Below are positions 54,485-63,600 of a stretch of 64,000 bases of DNA, in pieces. Position numbers and translations under genes: made by a program. Under the pieces are notes generated by a model. The model was given only the letters and a program-made list of their open reading frames with translations, did not search any database and was not told the DNA's origin. The stretch is from Acidibrevibacterium fodinaquatile. Lineage in GTDB: Bacteria > Pseudomonadota > Alphaproteobacteria > Acetobacterales > Acetobacteraceae. Position 1 is the stretch's first letter. Each line of letters opens with the position of its first letter. Where the stretch lies: NCBI RefSeq assembly GCF_003352165.1, contig NZ_CP029176.1:1426001-1490000 (forward strand). The letters are read 5' to 3'.

Positions 54485-55237
54485 TCACCCTGCGGCGCGG
54501 GTGCGGGCGGCGACATAGCCGCGATTCCAGGTCGGGGTGATCAAAACCTCGTTGAGACAGACCGACGCCGGCAGACAGGCGACATAGCGGATGAGATCGG
54601 CACAATCTTCAGCCTTGAGCATCCGCGCCCGCTCCTCGGCGCTCACCGGCACCGGGCGGCGGTCGAGAATCGGGGTTGCGACCTCGCCCGGGCAGATCAC
54701 CGTGGAACGGATGCCATGCACGCATTCCTCCATGTTGAGACTATGGCTCATCGCCACCACCGCATGTTTGGCGGCGGAATAAGCGGGACCACTGAGCAGG
54801 CTCACGAAGCGCCCGGCGAAGGAGGCGGTGTGGATCAGGAGCCCGTCTTTCTGCGCCCGCATCATCGGCAGCACCGCGATGACGCAGTAGAAGGCGGCGT
54901 GGAGATTGGCGCCGAACACCTCGTCAGCGCCGGCGGCGGAGAGTTCCGCCCAGGCGCGGCGAAGCACGTTGAGCCCGGCATTGTTGACAAGAATATCGAG
55001 CCGGCCAAAGCGTTTGGCGATGGCGGCGGCGATCGCCGGCGCGGTCGCGGGGTCGGCGAGATCGCCGGCCTCGAGGCTGGCGCCGGGAATGTCGGCGGCC
55101 ACCGCTTCCAGGCTTTCGCGCCGCCGCCCGCTGAGGACGACATGCGCTCCCTCCGCGGCCAGCGCCCGCGCGGCGGCTGCGCCGATGCCACTGCCGGCGC
55201 CGGTGATCCAAGCGATTTTTCCTTCCAAGCGAGCCAT
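54485..55237 (-). CDS. SDR-family oxidoreductase
   Basis: 250 residues from ATG 55237, preceded by GGGAGG. Classical SDR: ITGAGSGIGAAAARALAAEG cofactor motif, NNAG, Ser in LIHTASFAGRF and YSAAK active site, with CPGEVATPI downstream. Substrate unknown. It is transcribed toward msrP and divergent from the TPR-sulfotransferase gene. Confidence 0.88.
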   Translation of the reverse strand: MARLEGKIAWITGAGSGIGAAAARALAAEGAHVVLSGRRRESLEAVAADIPGASLEAGDLADPATAPAIAAAIAKRFGRLDILVNNAGLNVLRRAWAELSAAGADEVFGANLHAAFYCVIAVLPMMRAQKDGLLIHTASFAGRFVSLLSGPAYSAAKHAVVAMSHSLNMEECVHGIRSTVICPGEVATPILDRRPVPVSAEERARMLKAEDCADLIRYVACLPASVCLNEVLITPTWNRGYVAARTRAAG

Positions 55238-55294
55238 CGCATCCTCCCTCACGGTAATGATTTCTTAGGAGCGGTGAGGATAGAACCCGCGACG

Positions 55295-57244
55295 ATGCAG
55301 GCCAACCGCAAACAACGCCGGGCCCATGCGCACGACGTCGCCGCCGGTATGTCGGGACGGGCGGCGGCGGGCGATCCTGCCGGTATCGCACATGAGGCGG
55401 CGCGCCGGCTCGCCGCGGGGGATGCGGCGGCGGCGGCGGCGGTGCTTGCGCGTGGCGTCAAGCGCTTTCCGACCCACCCCGAACTCGGTAACAATTACGC
55501 CAATGCGCTTGCCGGGCTTGGCCGCTTGGCCGAGGCGGCCGCCATTTTCGAGAGGGTGCTGGCATTGCGCCCGGCCTTTCCCGAGGCGCTGAACAATTAT
55601 GGCAGTGTCCTCGAAAAACTCGGCCGGCTCGATGACGCGGCGGCGCGGTTCCGCGCGGCGATCGCGCTCGCGCCTGGTCTCAATGTTGCGCATAATAATC
55701 TCGCGGGCGTTTTGAAGGCGCTCGGCGATGTGGCGGGCGCGGAGGCGAGCTATCGCCGCGCGATCGCCCTTGATCCCAGCGCCGCGAGCCCGCTGTTCAA
55801 TTTCGGCACCTTCCTGATCGAGCAGCACCGCGAGGTGGAGGCGGTTTCCTGCCTTGAGCGGGTGCGCGTGAGCAACCCGGACAATATCCCGCTATTGAAC
55901 AATCTCGGCGTCGCGCTCAAGACCCTCGGGCGTTTTGCGGAGGCCGAGCGCTATCTCTGCCGCGCCCTCAGCCTCGCCCCGGACTACGCCGATACCCATC
56001 ACAATCTCGGCACCCTCCGCCATGCCGAGGGGGCTCTCGCGGCGGCGCGAGATTGTTATCACCGCGCTCTCGCTCTCCGCCCGGACATGGCCAACACGTG
56101 GTGCAATCTCGGCAGCACGCTGGCGGCGCTCGGCGATCTCGAGGGCGGGCGGGCGGCGCTTCGCCGGGCGATCGCGCTCTCGCCGTTCGTTCCCGTCTAT
56201 CATCGCTATCTCGCCGATATCATCACCTTCACGCCGGGTGACGCTGATGAGCGGGCGCTCGCCGGGCTCGCCGCGCGGCTTGCCGCGTTTCCGCCGGAGC
56301 AGCGGCTCGATGCGCATTTCGCGCTGGCCAAGGCGGCGAGCGATTGCCGCCGCCACGATGTCGCGATGACCCATTACCTCGCCGGCAATGGCTTGAAGCG
56401 CAGCCTCATCACCTATGACGAAACCGCCGAACTCGCGGCGTTAGCGGCGATTCCCGAACGGTTTCCCGCGCCCTTGGTGCGCGCGGGTGGCGGCGATCCC
56501 GATCCGCTGCCGATCTTCATCGTCGGTATGCCGCGCTCGGGGACGACCCTGGTCGAGCAGGTGCTGGCGAGTTTGCCTGGCGTTCATGGCGGCGACGAGA
56601 TGGATGCGCTCGACAAGACCCTGGCCCGCTTCCCGGCGCCCGAGACGCTGGATGAGGCAGGATTTCGGGCGTTGGCGGCGGATTATCTCGCTCGCATCCG
56701 GGCGCTGGCCCCCGGGATGCGGCGCATCACCAACAAGGTGCCGCTCAATTTCCGCCATCTCGGCCTGCTCCATCGCGCATTGCCGGCGGCGAAATTCGTG
56801 CATGTCTTTCGTGATCCGCGCGATACCTGTGTTTCGTGCTTTACCAAACTGTTCAGCGGCGCGCTTGATTTCACCTATGATCTTGGCGAGCTCGGCCGCT
56901 ATTACCGCGCCTATGAACAGGTGATGGCGCATTGGCGGGCGGTGTTGCCGGCGGAGACGCTGCTCGATCTTCGCTATGAGGATTTCGTCGCCGATCTCGC
57001 CGCCCAAGCGCGCCGGCTGGTCGCGTTTTGCGGCCTCCCTTGGGACGAGATCTGTCTTCGCTTTTTTGAAACCGACCGCACCGTGCGCACGGCGAGTGTT
57101 GCCCAGGTGCGCCGGCCGCTGTTTTCGTCCTCCATCGGCCGCTGGCGGGTCTATGGCGCGGCGCTCGCCCCGCTCGAGGCGGCGCTTGGCCTCCCACCCA
57201 CCGAGGATGCGGCCGCGACTCCGGCGCTTGCGGCGGCGGGATAG
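55295..57244 (+). CDS. TPR repeat protein with C-terminal sulfotransferase domain
   Basis: 649 residues from ATG 55295; a second start at 55349 is possible. Residues ~25-330 form about eight 34-residue TPR repeats, for example PELGNNYANALAGLGRLAEA and LNNLGVALKTLGRFAEAERY. Residues ~400-640 are a PAPS-dependent sulfotransferase: the phosphosulfate loop PIFIVGMPRSGTTLVEQVLA and the 3'-phosphate region HVFRDPRDTCVSCF. TPR-sulfotransferase fusions are frequent in alphaproteobacteria; the acceptor is unknown, possibly a surface polysaccharide, protein or small metabolite. Confidence 0.9.
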   Translation: MQANRKQRRAHAHDVAAGMSGRAAAGDPAGIAHEAARRLAAGDAAAAAAVLARGVKRFPTHPELGNNYANALAGLGRLAEAAAIFERVLALRPAFPEALNNYGSVLEKLGRLDDAAARFRAAIALAPGLNVAHNNLAGVLKALGDVAGAEASYRRAIALDPSAASPLFNFGTFLIEQHREVEAVSCLERVRVSNPDNIPLLNNLGVALKTLGRFAEAERYLCRALSLAPDYADTHHNLGTLRHAEGALAAARDCYHRALALRPDMANTWCNLGSTLAALGDLEGGRAALRRAIALSPFVPVYHRYLADIITFTPGDADERALAGLAARLAAFPPEQRLDAHFALAKAASDCRRHDVAMTHYLAGNGLKRSLITYDETAELAALAAIPERFPAPLVRAGGGDPDPLPIFIVGMPRSGTTLVEQVLASLPGVHGGDEMDALDKTLARFPAPETLDEAGFRALAADYLARIRALAPGMRRITNKVPLNFRHLGLLHRALPAAKFVHVFRDPRDTCVSCFTKLFSGALDFTYDLGELGRYYRAYEQVMAHWRAVLPAETLLDLRYEDFVADLAAQARRLVAFCGLPWDEICLRFFETDRTVRTASVAQVRRPLFSSSIGRWRVYGAALAPLEAALGLPPTEDAAATPALAAAG

Positions 57245-57406
57245 CTTTCCCCCTCCGCACCCCTGCCATGCGCGGCCCCGCGAAGGCTTGCCGGGGCGAA
57301 CGCGCGCGATCATAGTGCATTGCAACAAACCGGTGCGCTGCGTCGATGGGTTTCGCCCGCGCGGCCGCTTGCGCCGGTGCGCCGCCCCTTGCGAAGGAGA
57401 GCCCCG

Positions 57407-57832
57407 GTGCCGGAACACCCGCTGCCGCGCCATTGGCAGCCGAAAACCACTGAGACATCTGGCCGCTGGCCGCTGCCGCCGCTGCTGGTCGCCCTCGCGC
57501 GGGGGCTCAAGGGACATTGCCCGGTCTGTGGCCAGAGCCACATCTTCAACGGTTATCTGCGCGTGGTGAAGCAGTGCCAGAATTGTGCCGCGCCGCTCGG
57601 CGAGGTGCGCTCAGACGATATGCCACCTTATTTCACCATCGTCATCGTCGGCCATCTCGTCATTCCCGGCATGCTGATCCTCGAGCAGACCGAGGCGCCG
57701 CCGCTTTGGGTGCATATCGCGATCTGGGTGCCGCTCACCCTGGCGCTGACGCTCACTCTGCTCCGCCCGGTCAAGGGCGCGACGCTCGGGCTGATGCTCA
57801 GTCTCGGGCTGATGAAGGAGGGCGGCTCATGA
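57407..57832 (+). CDS. DUF983-family membrane protein
   Basis: 141 residues. The GTG at 57407 is the likely start, seven bases after GAAGGAGA. It shows the DUF983 zinc-ribbon-like GHCPVCGQSHIFNGYLRV and a following CxxC (CQNCAAPLGE), then two membrane helices with YFTIVIVGHLVIPGMLILE and WVPLTLALTLTLLRP. Function unknown; often found near cytochrome oxidase genes in alphaproteobacteria, though none is here. Confidence 0.82.
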   Translation: MPEHPLPRHWQPKTTETSGRWPLPPLLVALARGLKGHCPVCGQSHIFNGYLRVVKQCQNCAAPLGEVRSDDMPPYFTIVIVGHLVIPGMLILEQTEAPPLWVHIAIWVPLTLALTLTLLRPVKGATLGLMLSLGLMKEGGS

Positions 57833-57862
57833 GGCCACCCGGCCGGGGCTAGCCATCGGGCC

Positions 57863-58339
57863 ATGGCGTCAGAGGGGCAAAATCGTCTGGAACGCGTGGT
57901 GTTGACCGGCGAGGCGCTGAGCCGGCTGTCGCCGCTTCTCGAAGCCGATCGCGCGCAAGCGGTGCATGATCTGGAAGCGGACAGCCATTTCTCGCTCCCC
58001 GGCCGCGAGGGGCCGTTTCACCTCCATCTCTCCATCCAGGAAGGGCGCCTGGTGTTCGATATCCGCCGCCAGGATGACACGCCAGAGGCCGTCCATGTGC
58101 TCGCGCTCGGCCCGTTCCGCGGGTTGATCAAGGATTACCACCTTCTGGTCGAGAGCTATCACCTCGCGATCGCCGAGGGTCGCGAGGCGCGTATCCAGGC
58201 GATCGACATGGGACGGCGGGGCCTCCATAACGAAGGCGCGAGCTTGATGCGCGAGCGGCTGGCGAGCAAGGCCGAGATTGATTTCGAAACCGCGCGGCGG
58301 CTGTTCACCCTGGTTTGCGTGCTGCATCAACGGAGCTGA
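57863..58339 (+). CDS. UPF0262 family protein
   Basis: 158 residues. Conserved alphaproteobacterial protein of unknown function with the C-terminal signature AIDMGRRGLHNEGASLMRER and FETARRLFTLVCVLHQRS. Start ATG 57863. It lies 30 bases after DUF983 and nine bases before mtnA, so it is probably part of one unit. Confidence 0.85.
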   Translation: MASEGQNRLERVVLTGEALSRLSPLLEADRAQAVHDLEADSHFSLPGREGPFHLHLSIQEGRLVFDIRRQDDTPEAVHVLALGPFRGLIKDYHLLVESYHLAIAEGREARIQAIDMGRRGLHNEGASLMRERLASKAEIDFETARRLFTLVCVLHQRS

Positions 58340-58348
58340 CAGGTCCCG

Positions 58349-59431
58349 ATGAAGATCGATGGCACCCCTTATCGCGCGATTTGGCTCGACCAGGATGGCT
58401 GGTCGGTGCGCATCATCGATCAGACCAAACTGCCATGGTCGTTCGAGATCCTGCGTCTCACGACGCTCGAGGAGGCGGCGCACGCGATCCGCGCCATGCT
58501 GGTCCGCGGCGCGCCGCTGATCGGGGCGGCGGCGGCCTATGGGCTCTGTCTCGGCCTTCGCGCCGATCCTGGGACGGCGACGCTGGCGCGCGGCGCCGAG
58601 CTCCTGATGGCCACCCGCCCGACCGCCGTCAATCTCGCTTGGGCGATCGAGCGCATGCGGGTGCGGCTCGAAAACCTGCCGCCCGACCGCCGCGTCGCCG
58701 CCGCTTATGCCGAAGCCGCGGCGATCGCCGAGGAGGATGTCGCGTGCAATGCGGCGATCGGCCGCGGCGGGCTCGAATTGATCGTCCATGCCGCCGCCGG
58801 CAGGCGGGTCAATATTCTGACGCATTGCAATGCCGGCTGGCTCGCGACCGTCGATTGGGGCACGGCACTCGCGCCGATCTACATGGCGCATGACCATGGC
58901 GTCGATGTCCATGTCTATGTCGACGAGACACGGCCGCGCAACCAGGGGGCGGCGCTGACCGCCTGGGAACTCGGCAAGCATGGCGTTGCGCATACCTTGA
59001 TCGCCGATAATGCCGGCGGCCACCTGATGCAGCGCGGCAAGGTCGATCTGGTGATCGTCGGCGCCGACCGGGTGACGCGCGCCGGCGATGTCGCCAACAA
59101 GATCGGCACCTACCTCAAAGCGCTGGCGGCGCGGGATGCCGGTGTGCCGTTCTGGGTCGCCGTCCCCTCCAGCACCATCGATTGGACGATCCGCGACGGG
59201 ATCGCCGCGATCCCGATCGAGGAGCGGGCGGCAAGCGAGGTGACGATGGTCACCGGCCGTGCTCTCGATGGCAGCATCGCGACGGTGCGCCTCTGCCCCA
59301 AGGAGACCCCGGCCGCTAATCCCGCCTTCGACGTCACGCCGGCGCGGCTGGTGAGCGGCTTCATCACCGAGCGCGGCCGCTGTGCCGCGAGCGAGGGCGG
59401 GCTGTTATCCCTGTTCCCCGAACACAAATAA
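58349..59431 (+). CDS. mtnA: Methylthioribose-1-phosphate isomerase MtnA
   Basis: 360 residues. Isomerises 5-methylthioribose-1-phosphate to the ribulose form in methionine salvage. eIF2B-like fold with [17 protein letters not shown], the catalytic Cys in [20 protein letters not shown], and Asp in [20 protein letters not shown]. Related isomerases also act on other 5-deoxypentose phosphates. No other mtn gene is near. Confidence 0.93.
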   Translation: MKIDGTPYRAIWLDQDGWSVRIIDQTKLPWSFEILRLTTLEEAAHAIRAMLVRGAPLIGAAAAYGLCLGLRADPGTATLARGAELLMATRPTAVNLAWAIERMRVRLENLPPDRRVAAAYAEAAAIAEEDVACNAAIGRGGLELIVHAAAGRRVNILTHCNAGWLATVDWGTALAPIYMAHDHGVDVHVYVDETRPRNQGAALTAWELGKHGVAHTLIADNAGGHLMQRGKVDLVIVGADRVTRAGDVANKIGTYLKALAARDAGVPFWVAVPSSTIDWTIRDGIAAIPIEERAASEVTMVTGRALDGSIATVRLCPKETPAANPAFDVTPARLVSGFITERGRCAASEGGLLSLFPEHK

Positions 59432-59449
59432 CCCCGAGCGGGGGGAATC

Positions 59450-60619
59450 TCAGGCGAACGTCAGATCGGGCGGCAGGCCGAGGAGATGGCGGCCGACGGT
59501 CTCGAAATGGTTGCTCCGCGCCTGCACCTGCTGGGAAACCGCGAAACTGTCGCGAAACCGCCGCTCGAACGGCGAGCCATCGAAAATCGCGTTCACGCCG
59601 GCGGCATGATAGAGGGCGACGGTGACCTCGCGCGCCTCGGCGAGGGCATGCGAGGCAGAAGCGCGGATCGTCATGCGTTGATCGAGGCCGAGGCCGCCGG
59701 TCGCGACGATTTCCGCCATGCCATCCTCGAGGCTCGCCGCAATGAAGCTGCGCGCGGCCTCGATGCGGGCATGCAGCCGGCCGGTTTCGCCCTGGACGCT
59801 GGCGCTTTCGGCGAGCCGGGCTTGGCCTTCGCGCGGGGTTTTCTTGACCGCGAGCGCGAGGAAATCCGCCATCATCGCCTGCGCGAGGCCAAGGGCGACG
59901 GAGGCGAAGCCGCACGCATAGATGTGGTTGGTGTTGAAGCGATAGAGCGGCGCCGGGTGGAGGATTTCGGCGTTCACGTCGCGCGAGAGGGTGAGATGGT
60001 CGGGGACGAAGAGATCACTGACCTCATAGCTGTCGCTGCCGGTGCCACGGAGACCGATGACGTGCCAGTTATCCTCGATCCGCGCCAGCTCACGCGGAAA
60101 CAGCATGGTGCGCTCGATGAGAGCGCCGGTTTCGTCGCGGGCGGCGCCGCCATCGGGCAGGATGACGCGGCAATGTCCGCCGAGCCAGGTTGCGTGCCGG
60201 CTGCCACTCGCGAAACCCCATTTGCCGTTGACGCGGTAGCCGCCGGCGACCTTCTCCGCTTTTCCGGCTGCCCCCGCCCCCCAGGCGAGCACCGCGCGCG
60301 GCGGCCCGAACACCTCCCGCGCCGCACCAGGGGCGAGATAGCCGGCCGAGAGCGAGCAGCCGGCGGTCTGGCAGACGCACCAGGCGGTCGCGGCGTCGGC
60401 GCGGGCGAGGGTCTCGATGACCCGCACGAATTCCGCCGGCGCCAGCTCCGCGCCTTCGAGGGTTTTGGGCAGCAGGAGACGAAACAGCCCCGCCTCATGC
60501 AGCGCATCGACGAGATCTGCGGGCAATTCCCGCTCACGCTCGATCCGCCCCGCCGCCGCCGCGATCATCGGCGCCAACCGCCGCGCCGCCGCCATTTCCC
60601 GCCTCTCGTCCATGCGCAT
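59450..60619 (-). CDS. Acyl-CoA dehydrogenase-like flavin monooxygenase
   Basis: 389 residues, acyl-CoA dehydrogenase fold. It resembles the two-component flavin hydroxylases (HsaA/HpaB/DszC-like): NGKWGFASGSRHATWLGGHC, GLRGTGSDSYEV, and a C-terminal domain without the usual acyl-CoA dehydrogenase catalytic Glu segment. Such enzymes use reduced flavin from a separate reductase to hydroxylate aromatic or sulfur compounds; no reductase gene is nearby. The neighbouring intradiol dioxygenase suggests aromatic degradation. ATG 60619 (or 60613); the ribosome binding site is weak. Confidence 0.78.
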   Translation of the reverse strand: MRMDERREMAAARRLAPMIAAAAGRIERERELPADLVDALHEAGLFRLLLPKTLEGAELAPAEFVRVIETLARADAATAWCVCQTAGCSLSAGYLAPGAAREVFGPPRAVLAWGAGAAGKAEKVAGGYRVNGKWGFASGSRHATWLGGHCRVILPDGGAARDETGALIERTMLFPRELARIEDNWHVIGLRGTGSDSYEVSDLFVPDHLTLSRDVNAEILHPAPLYRFNTNHIYACGFASVALGLAQAMMADFLALAVKKTPREGQARLAESASVQGETGRLHARIEAARSFIAASLEDGMAEIVATGGLGLDQRMTIRASASHALAEAREVTVALYHAAGVNAIFDGSPFERRFRDSFAVSQQVQARSNHFETVGRHLLGLPPDLTFA

Positions 60620-60646
60620 TTTCTGCGTAACGTCCGGCTGTCTACT

Positions 60647-61072
60647 TCACTCTGGCAGCATCGTGCCCGAGCCGCCGAATTCGGCCGGGAAATCGGCGAA
60701 TTTCGGCAGGCCGTCATGAAGATGCAGCACCGTCTCGCTGTAATTGACATGCAGCGCCGGCTGGTAGTCGAGGCTTGGGATCGTTGCCGAGAAGACATCG
60801 ACGAGGCCGAGCGGCGGATGGTTGGTCATCAGATGCCCGCCGCAGAGCGCGCAGAATTTGCGCTCGCTCATCGGCGTCTTGGCGAAGGTCGCGAGATGTT
60901 CCTCACCCTTGGTGACCTTGACCGCCTCTGGCTTCCACAGGCTGAAGGCATTCACCGGCCCCCCCGACCAGGAGCGGCAGGAGCGGCAATGGCAATAGCC
61001 CATGCCTTCGGGCTCGCCAGTGACTTCGATCGCGATGGCGCCGCAGAAACAAGCGCCCTGATGCGTCGGCAT
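60647..61072 (-). CDS. GFA (glutathione-dependent formaldehyde-activating) domain protein
   Basis: 141 residues. The zinc-binding GFA/CENP-V fold is shown by GACFCGAIAIEVTGEPEG, the YCHCRSCRSWSG segment and FCALCGGHL, holding the paired Cys residues. Members bind glutathione or zinc; few are true formaldehyde-activating enzymes, so the reaction is unknown. Strong ribosome binding site GGAGGAG before ATG 61072. Confidence 0.85.
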   Translation of the reverse strand: MPTHQGACFCGAIAIEVTGEPEGMGYCHCRSCRSWSGGPVNAFSLWKPEAVKVTKGEEHLATFAKTPMSERKFCALCGGHLMTNHPPLGLVDVFSATIPSLDYQPALHVNYSETVLHLHDGLPKFADFPAEFGGSGTMLPE

Positions 61073-61147
61073 GGTTCGTCTCCTCCGGTTTTTCTCCCCC
61101 GATCGTGCCTTATTGCGCCCGGCGCGGCAAGCCGGGCCGGCGATCCG

Positions 61148-62023
61148 TCATCGCCGATCGGGCGGATCGGCGGTGGGCGCATCGGCGTCCGCGACCAGGA
61201 CGAAGTCGAAGGGCGAGCGCCAGCGTGTGCGCCCGTCTGTCGCTGGCTCGAACGGCGCGATCAGGGATGCCTTGACGCCGAACACGGCGTCCGTGGAGAG
61301 CCAGGGATCATCACCAACGAACGTGTGGGTGACCAGGCGCTGATAACCCGGTGCGGTGATCATGAAATGCATATGCGCCGGCCGCCTCGGATGGCGCCCG
61401 AGGGCAGTGAGCATTTTCCCAACCGGCCCATCATCGGGGATCGGGTAGCTCACCGGCTTGATACCGATGAATTCGTAATGCCCGTCCGGGCCGGTGATGA
61501 AAACCCCGCGATTATTCCATTTGTCCTGCAGGCCGGGCTGCTGGACGGAATAGAACCCCTCCGCGTTGTCCGACCACACGTCGATCCGCGCTCCCGCGAT
61601 CGGCGCGCCGCCGAGGGTGAGGACGCGGCCGGTATAAAGACAGGTCTCCCCCTTGCCATCGAGCGAGATGGTGTCGCCCATCGCCCGCTCCGGCGCGCCG
61701 GCGACATGAAACGGGCCGAGGACGGTATTCTCGGTCGCTCCCGGCGGACGGCGGTGATTGATCGCATCGACCAGCATCGAGAGCCCGAGGACATCCGAGA
61801 GTAGGATGAATTCCTGCCGCTCGTCGCTGCACATCTGGCCGGCCTTGGTGAGGAAATCGATGCCGAACGCCCATTCCGCTTCGGTCAGCGCCACCTCCTT
61901 GGCGAAAGCGTGCAGATGGCGGACCAGCGCCGCCATGATCTGCCGCAGACGCGGATCGATCTCCGCGCCCATGCGGGCATTGACGGTCTCTTCTGAATTC
62001 GCCTCGGTGAAATAGCGGGGCAT
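61148..62023 (-). CDS. Intradiol ring-cleavage dioxygenase (hydroxyquinol 1,2-dioxygenase-like)
   Basis: 291 residues. Cleaves a catechol or hydroxyquinol ring between the two hydroxyls, using Fe(III). The four iron ligands fit Tyr in NAEGFYSVQQPG, Tyr in PVSYPIPDDGPVG, and two His in HPRRPAHMHFMI. The N-terminal helical domain EAEWAFGIDFLTKAGQMCSD is typical of the hydroxyquinol/catechol group. A strong CAGGAGG precedes ATG 62023. The truncated alcohol dehydrogenase lies upstream in the same direction. Confidence 0.88.
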   Translation of the reverse strand: MPRYFTEANSEETVNARMGAEIDPRLRQIMAALVRHLHAFAKEVALTEAEWAFGIDFLTKAGQMCSDERQEFILLSDVLGLSMLVDAINHRRPPGATENTVLGPFHVAGAPERAMGDTISLDGKGETCLYTGRVLTLGGAPIAGARIDVWSDNAEGFYSVQQPGLQDKWNNRGVFITGPDGHYEFIGIKPVSYPIPDDGPVGKMLTALGRHPRRPAHMHFMITAPGYQRLVTHTFVGDDPWLSTDAVFGVKASLIAPFEPATDGRTRWRSPFDFVLVADADAPTADPPDRR

Positions 62024-62077
62024 GGTTTCCTCCTGATGCCGGCTCTTTGTCTCATCCTGGCCCGACGCCGGTTGCCC

Positions 62078-62240
62078 TCACGTGCGAACGACAATCTTCA
62101 AATGGTTGCCAGCCGGGTCGAGCAACGCCTCGAAGCCCTTGGCGACGACGTCGGCGGCGTCGATCCGCGCGGTGATGACTTTTTCCACCGGGAAAGCGCC
62201 GGTGGCAATCAGGCGGGCGATAGGTCGCCAGACCTGTACC
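62078..62240 (-). pseudogene. C-terminal remnant of a zinc-type alcohol dehydrogenase
   Basis: The minus-strand frame ending in TGA at 62078-62080 encodes RPIARLIATGAFPVEKVITA and continues to FEALLDPAGNHLKIVVRT. This is the C-terminus of medium-chain Zn alcohol dehydrogenases (the DDVV-KGFE-LLDP-GN-LKI pattern). The frame is closed by a stop codon about ten codons further upstream, near 62251, and the tRNA gene follows. The 5' part of the gene is missing, apparently lost when DNA was inserted or rearranged at the tRNA. Confidence 0.65.
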
Positions 62241-62285
62241 GGATCACTTCACAGCCTCGGACAAGGCTGCTAAGAGGCTCCCCAG

Positions 62286-62361
<76 letters not shown>

Positions 62362-62705
62362 ATGAAATCAATGGGTTAGAGCGCCAGATAGGGCCGGATT
62401 GATTACCGAAAAAAATTCGGGGCATCGCTGGGGCATCACAAACGGCCCGACAGGAACCGCGTATCGGCACGCATCTCGCGGCCATCTCGCCTCTATCTCG
62501 CGCCGGTGTGACGCCATATCCTCGCCGCCGGCAGCGGTCCGCCGCTATCGAGCGCGGCTTGCAGCGGATCAGGCCAGCATCCGCGATGGAAGCATTGCCG
62601 GGACCAGCCGCGCACGTCTCATGACACGGGATCACCCGTCGATCACCACCACGCCGATCCTGGCCGATCGCTCAAGAGCCTCAAGCCGGCGCATAAGCGA
62701 TCCGT
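62362..62705. other. 344-base gap beside tRNA-Lys; boundary of mobile element
   Basis: No supported gene. A minus-strand frame (62324-62635) ends in AVGLEPTAR, which is just the tRNA read as protein, and I reject it. A 20-codon minus-strand ORF at 62632-62694 (MRRLEALERSARIGVVVIDG) may be the cut start of a lost gene. I see no integrase gene here. Confidence 0.55.
62632..62694 (-). pseudogene. Short ORF, possible truncated phage-type gene
   Basis: The 20-residue frame MRRLEALERSARIGVVVIDG starts 12 bases after the DUF5681 gene stop and ends in TGA. Its RRLEALER coiled start resembles small helical proteins found in prophage-like modules. Too short to assign; may be a truncated remnant or a chance frame. 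Confidence 0.25.
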
Positions 62706-63149
62706 TCACGTGCCTTCCGACCGCGCTTCTAGCGCACGGATGCGGGCGTCGAGATCAAGACTTTCGATCGTGCGGCGAGATGTCTCGATCAGCGCGAGCA
62801 GCGGTGCGGCATCACCCGGCGCGAGATCGCCGCACCCGACCGCATCCGCGACCCTTTGGATCGCCGCTTGGCAATCCGCCAGCGTGCCGAGCGAGCCGAG
62901 GTCCATCGTCGTCGTGCCGCCGCGCGGGACGGGCGCGCCACGATCGAGGATAAGCTTTCGATCGGCGGTGCTATCGTTCATCGCCGCCTGGTAGCAACGC
63001 TCAAGAACGGCCGGCGTCATATAGTCAAGCATCTCGCCGATGACACGCTCGCGCCTCGGCCGGCCGCCGGGGTTGCCGGAATGACCAGGCTTGAAGCGAC
63101 CAGCAACGTCGCGAGCGCCTGTTCTTTCCTTGTTTTCAGGATGGTTCAT
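62706..63149 (-). CDS. DUF5681-domain protein (mobile-element associated)
   Basis: 147 residues. The N-terminus GRFKPGHSGNPGGRPRRERV is the DUF5681 signature, seen mostly in prophages and integrated elements; function unknown. The C-terminal half is helical. It overlaps the next upstream gene by four bases (63146-63149), as do its neighbours, so they form a tight minus-strand operon. Confidence 0.75.
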   Translation of the reverse strand: MNHPENKERTGARDVAGRFKPGHSGNPGGRPRRERVIGEMLDYMTPAVLERCYQAAMNDSTADRKLILDRGAPVPRGGTTTMDLGSLGTLADCQAAIQRVADAVGCGDLAPGDAAPLLALIETSRRTIESLDLDARIRALEARSEGT

Positions 63150-63400
63150 GTCGCTTTTGTCCTTCTCGCTCTGCGGCCGCGCCGCATTTTCTCGTCGAGA
63201 TCGTAAAGAATGAACAGCGCAACAGCGGCATCTCGATCCCCGGCCTTCATCAACTCGCCAAGCCGCGTGATGGCGGCAACGGGATCGCTACCGGGTTCGC
63301 CATCTTCGAAGATCGCCGCGCGCACGACGGAATAGCAGGCTCGCGCCTCGCCATCGGCCGCCAGCCAGGCATCGTCGTCATCATCATCGGATGAGGTCAT
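63146..63400 (-). CDS. Small acidic hypothetical protein in mobile operon
   Basis: 84 residues. Begins with an Asp-rich tract (MTSSDDDDDDAW), then a predicted helical body and a basic end (KMRRGRRARRTKAT). No family recognised. Start and stop overlap neighbours by four bases, which is the main support for it being real. Confidence 0.55.
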   Translation of the reverse strand: MTSSDDDDDDAWLAADGEARACYSVVRAAIFEDGEPGSDPVAAITRLGELMKAGDRDAAVALFILYDLDEKMRRGRRARRTKAT

Positions 63401-63600
63401 GGTGATTCCCTTTCCAAAGTCCGCACCAGCCGGCGGCAGGCCGCGATCAACTCGCTCTTGCTCTCATGCCATCGCTCCGGCTGTTGCCAATCTGGTCGCA
63501 ACCGTTCGGCCATCTCTGCTAGGCGGCGAGCGCTCTCAGCCGGGGTCTCATCGCGGCGATCGCCACCAGTGCCGCGCCAGGCGGTCGAGCGCGGGATCAT
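63397..63600 (-). CDS. Small hypothetical protein in mobile operon
   Basis: 67 residues from ATG 63600; the frame opens further to 63630. Trp- and Arg-rich, with a C-terminal helix ELIAACRRLVRTLERESP. No family recognised. Its ATG overlaps the upstream stop by four bases (63597-63600). Confidence 0.5.
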   Translation of the reverse strand: MIPRSTAWRGTGGDRRDETPAESARRLAEMAERLRPDWQQPERWHESKSELIAACRRLVRTLERESP

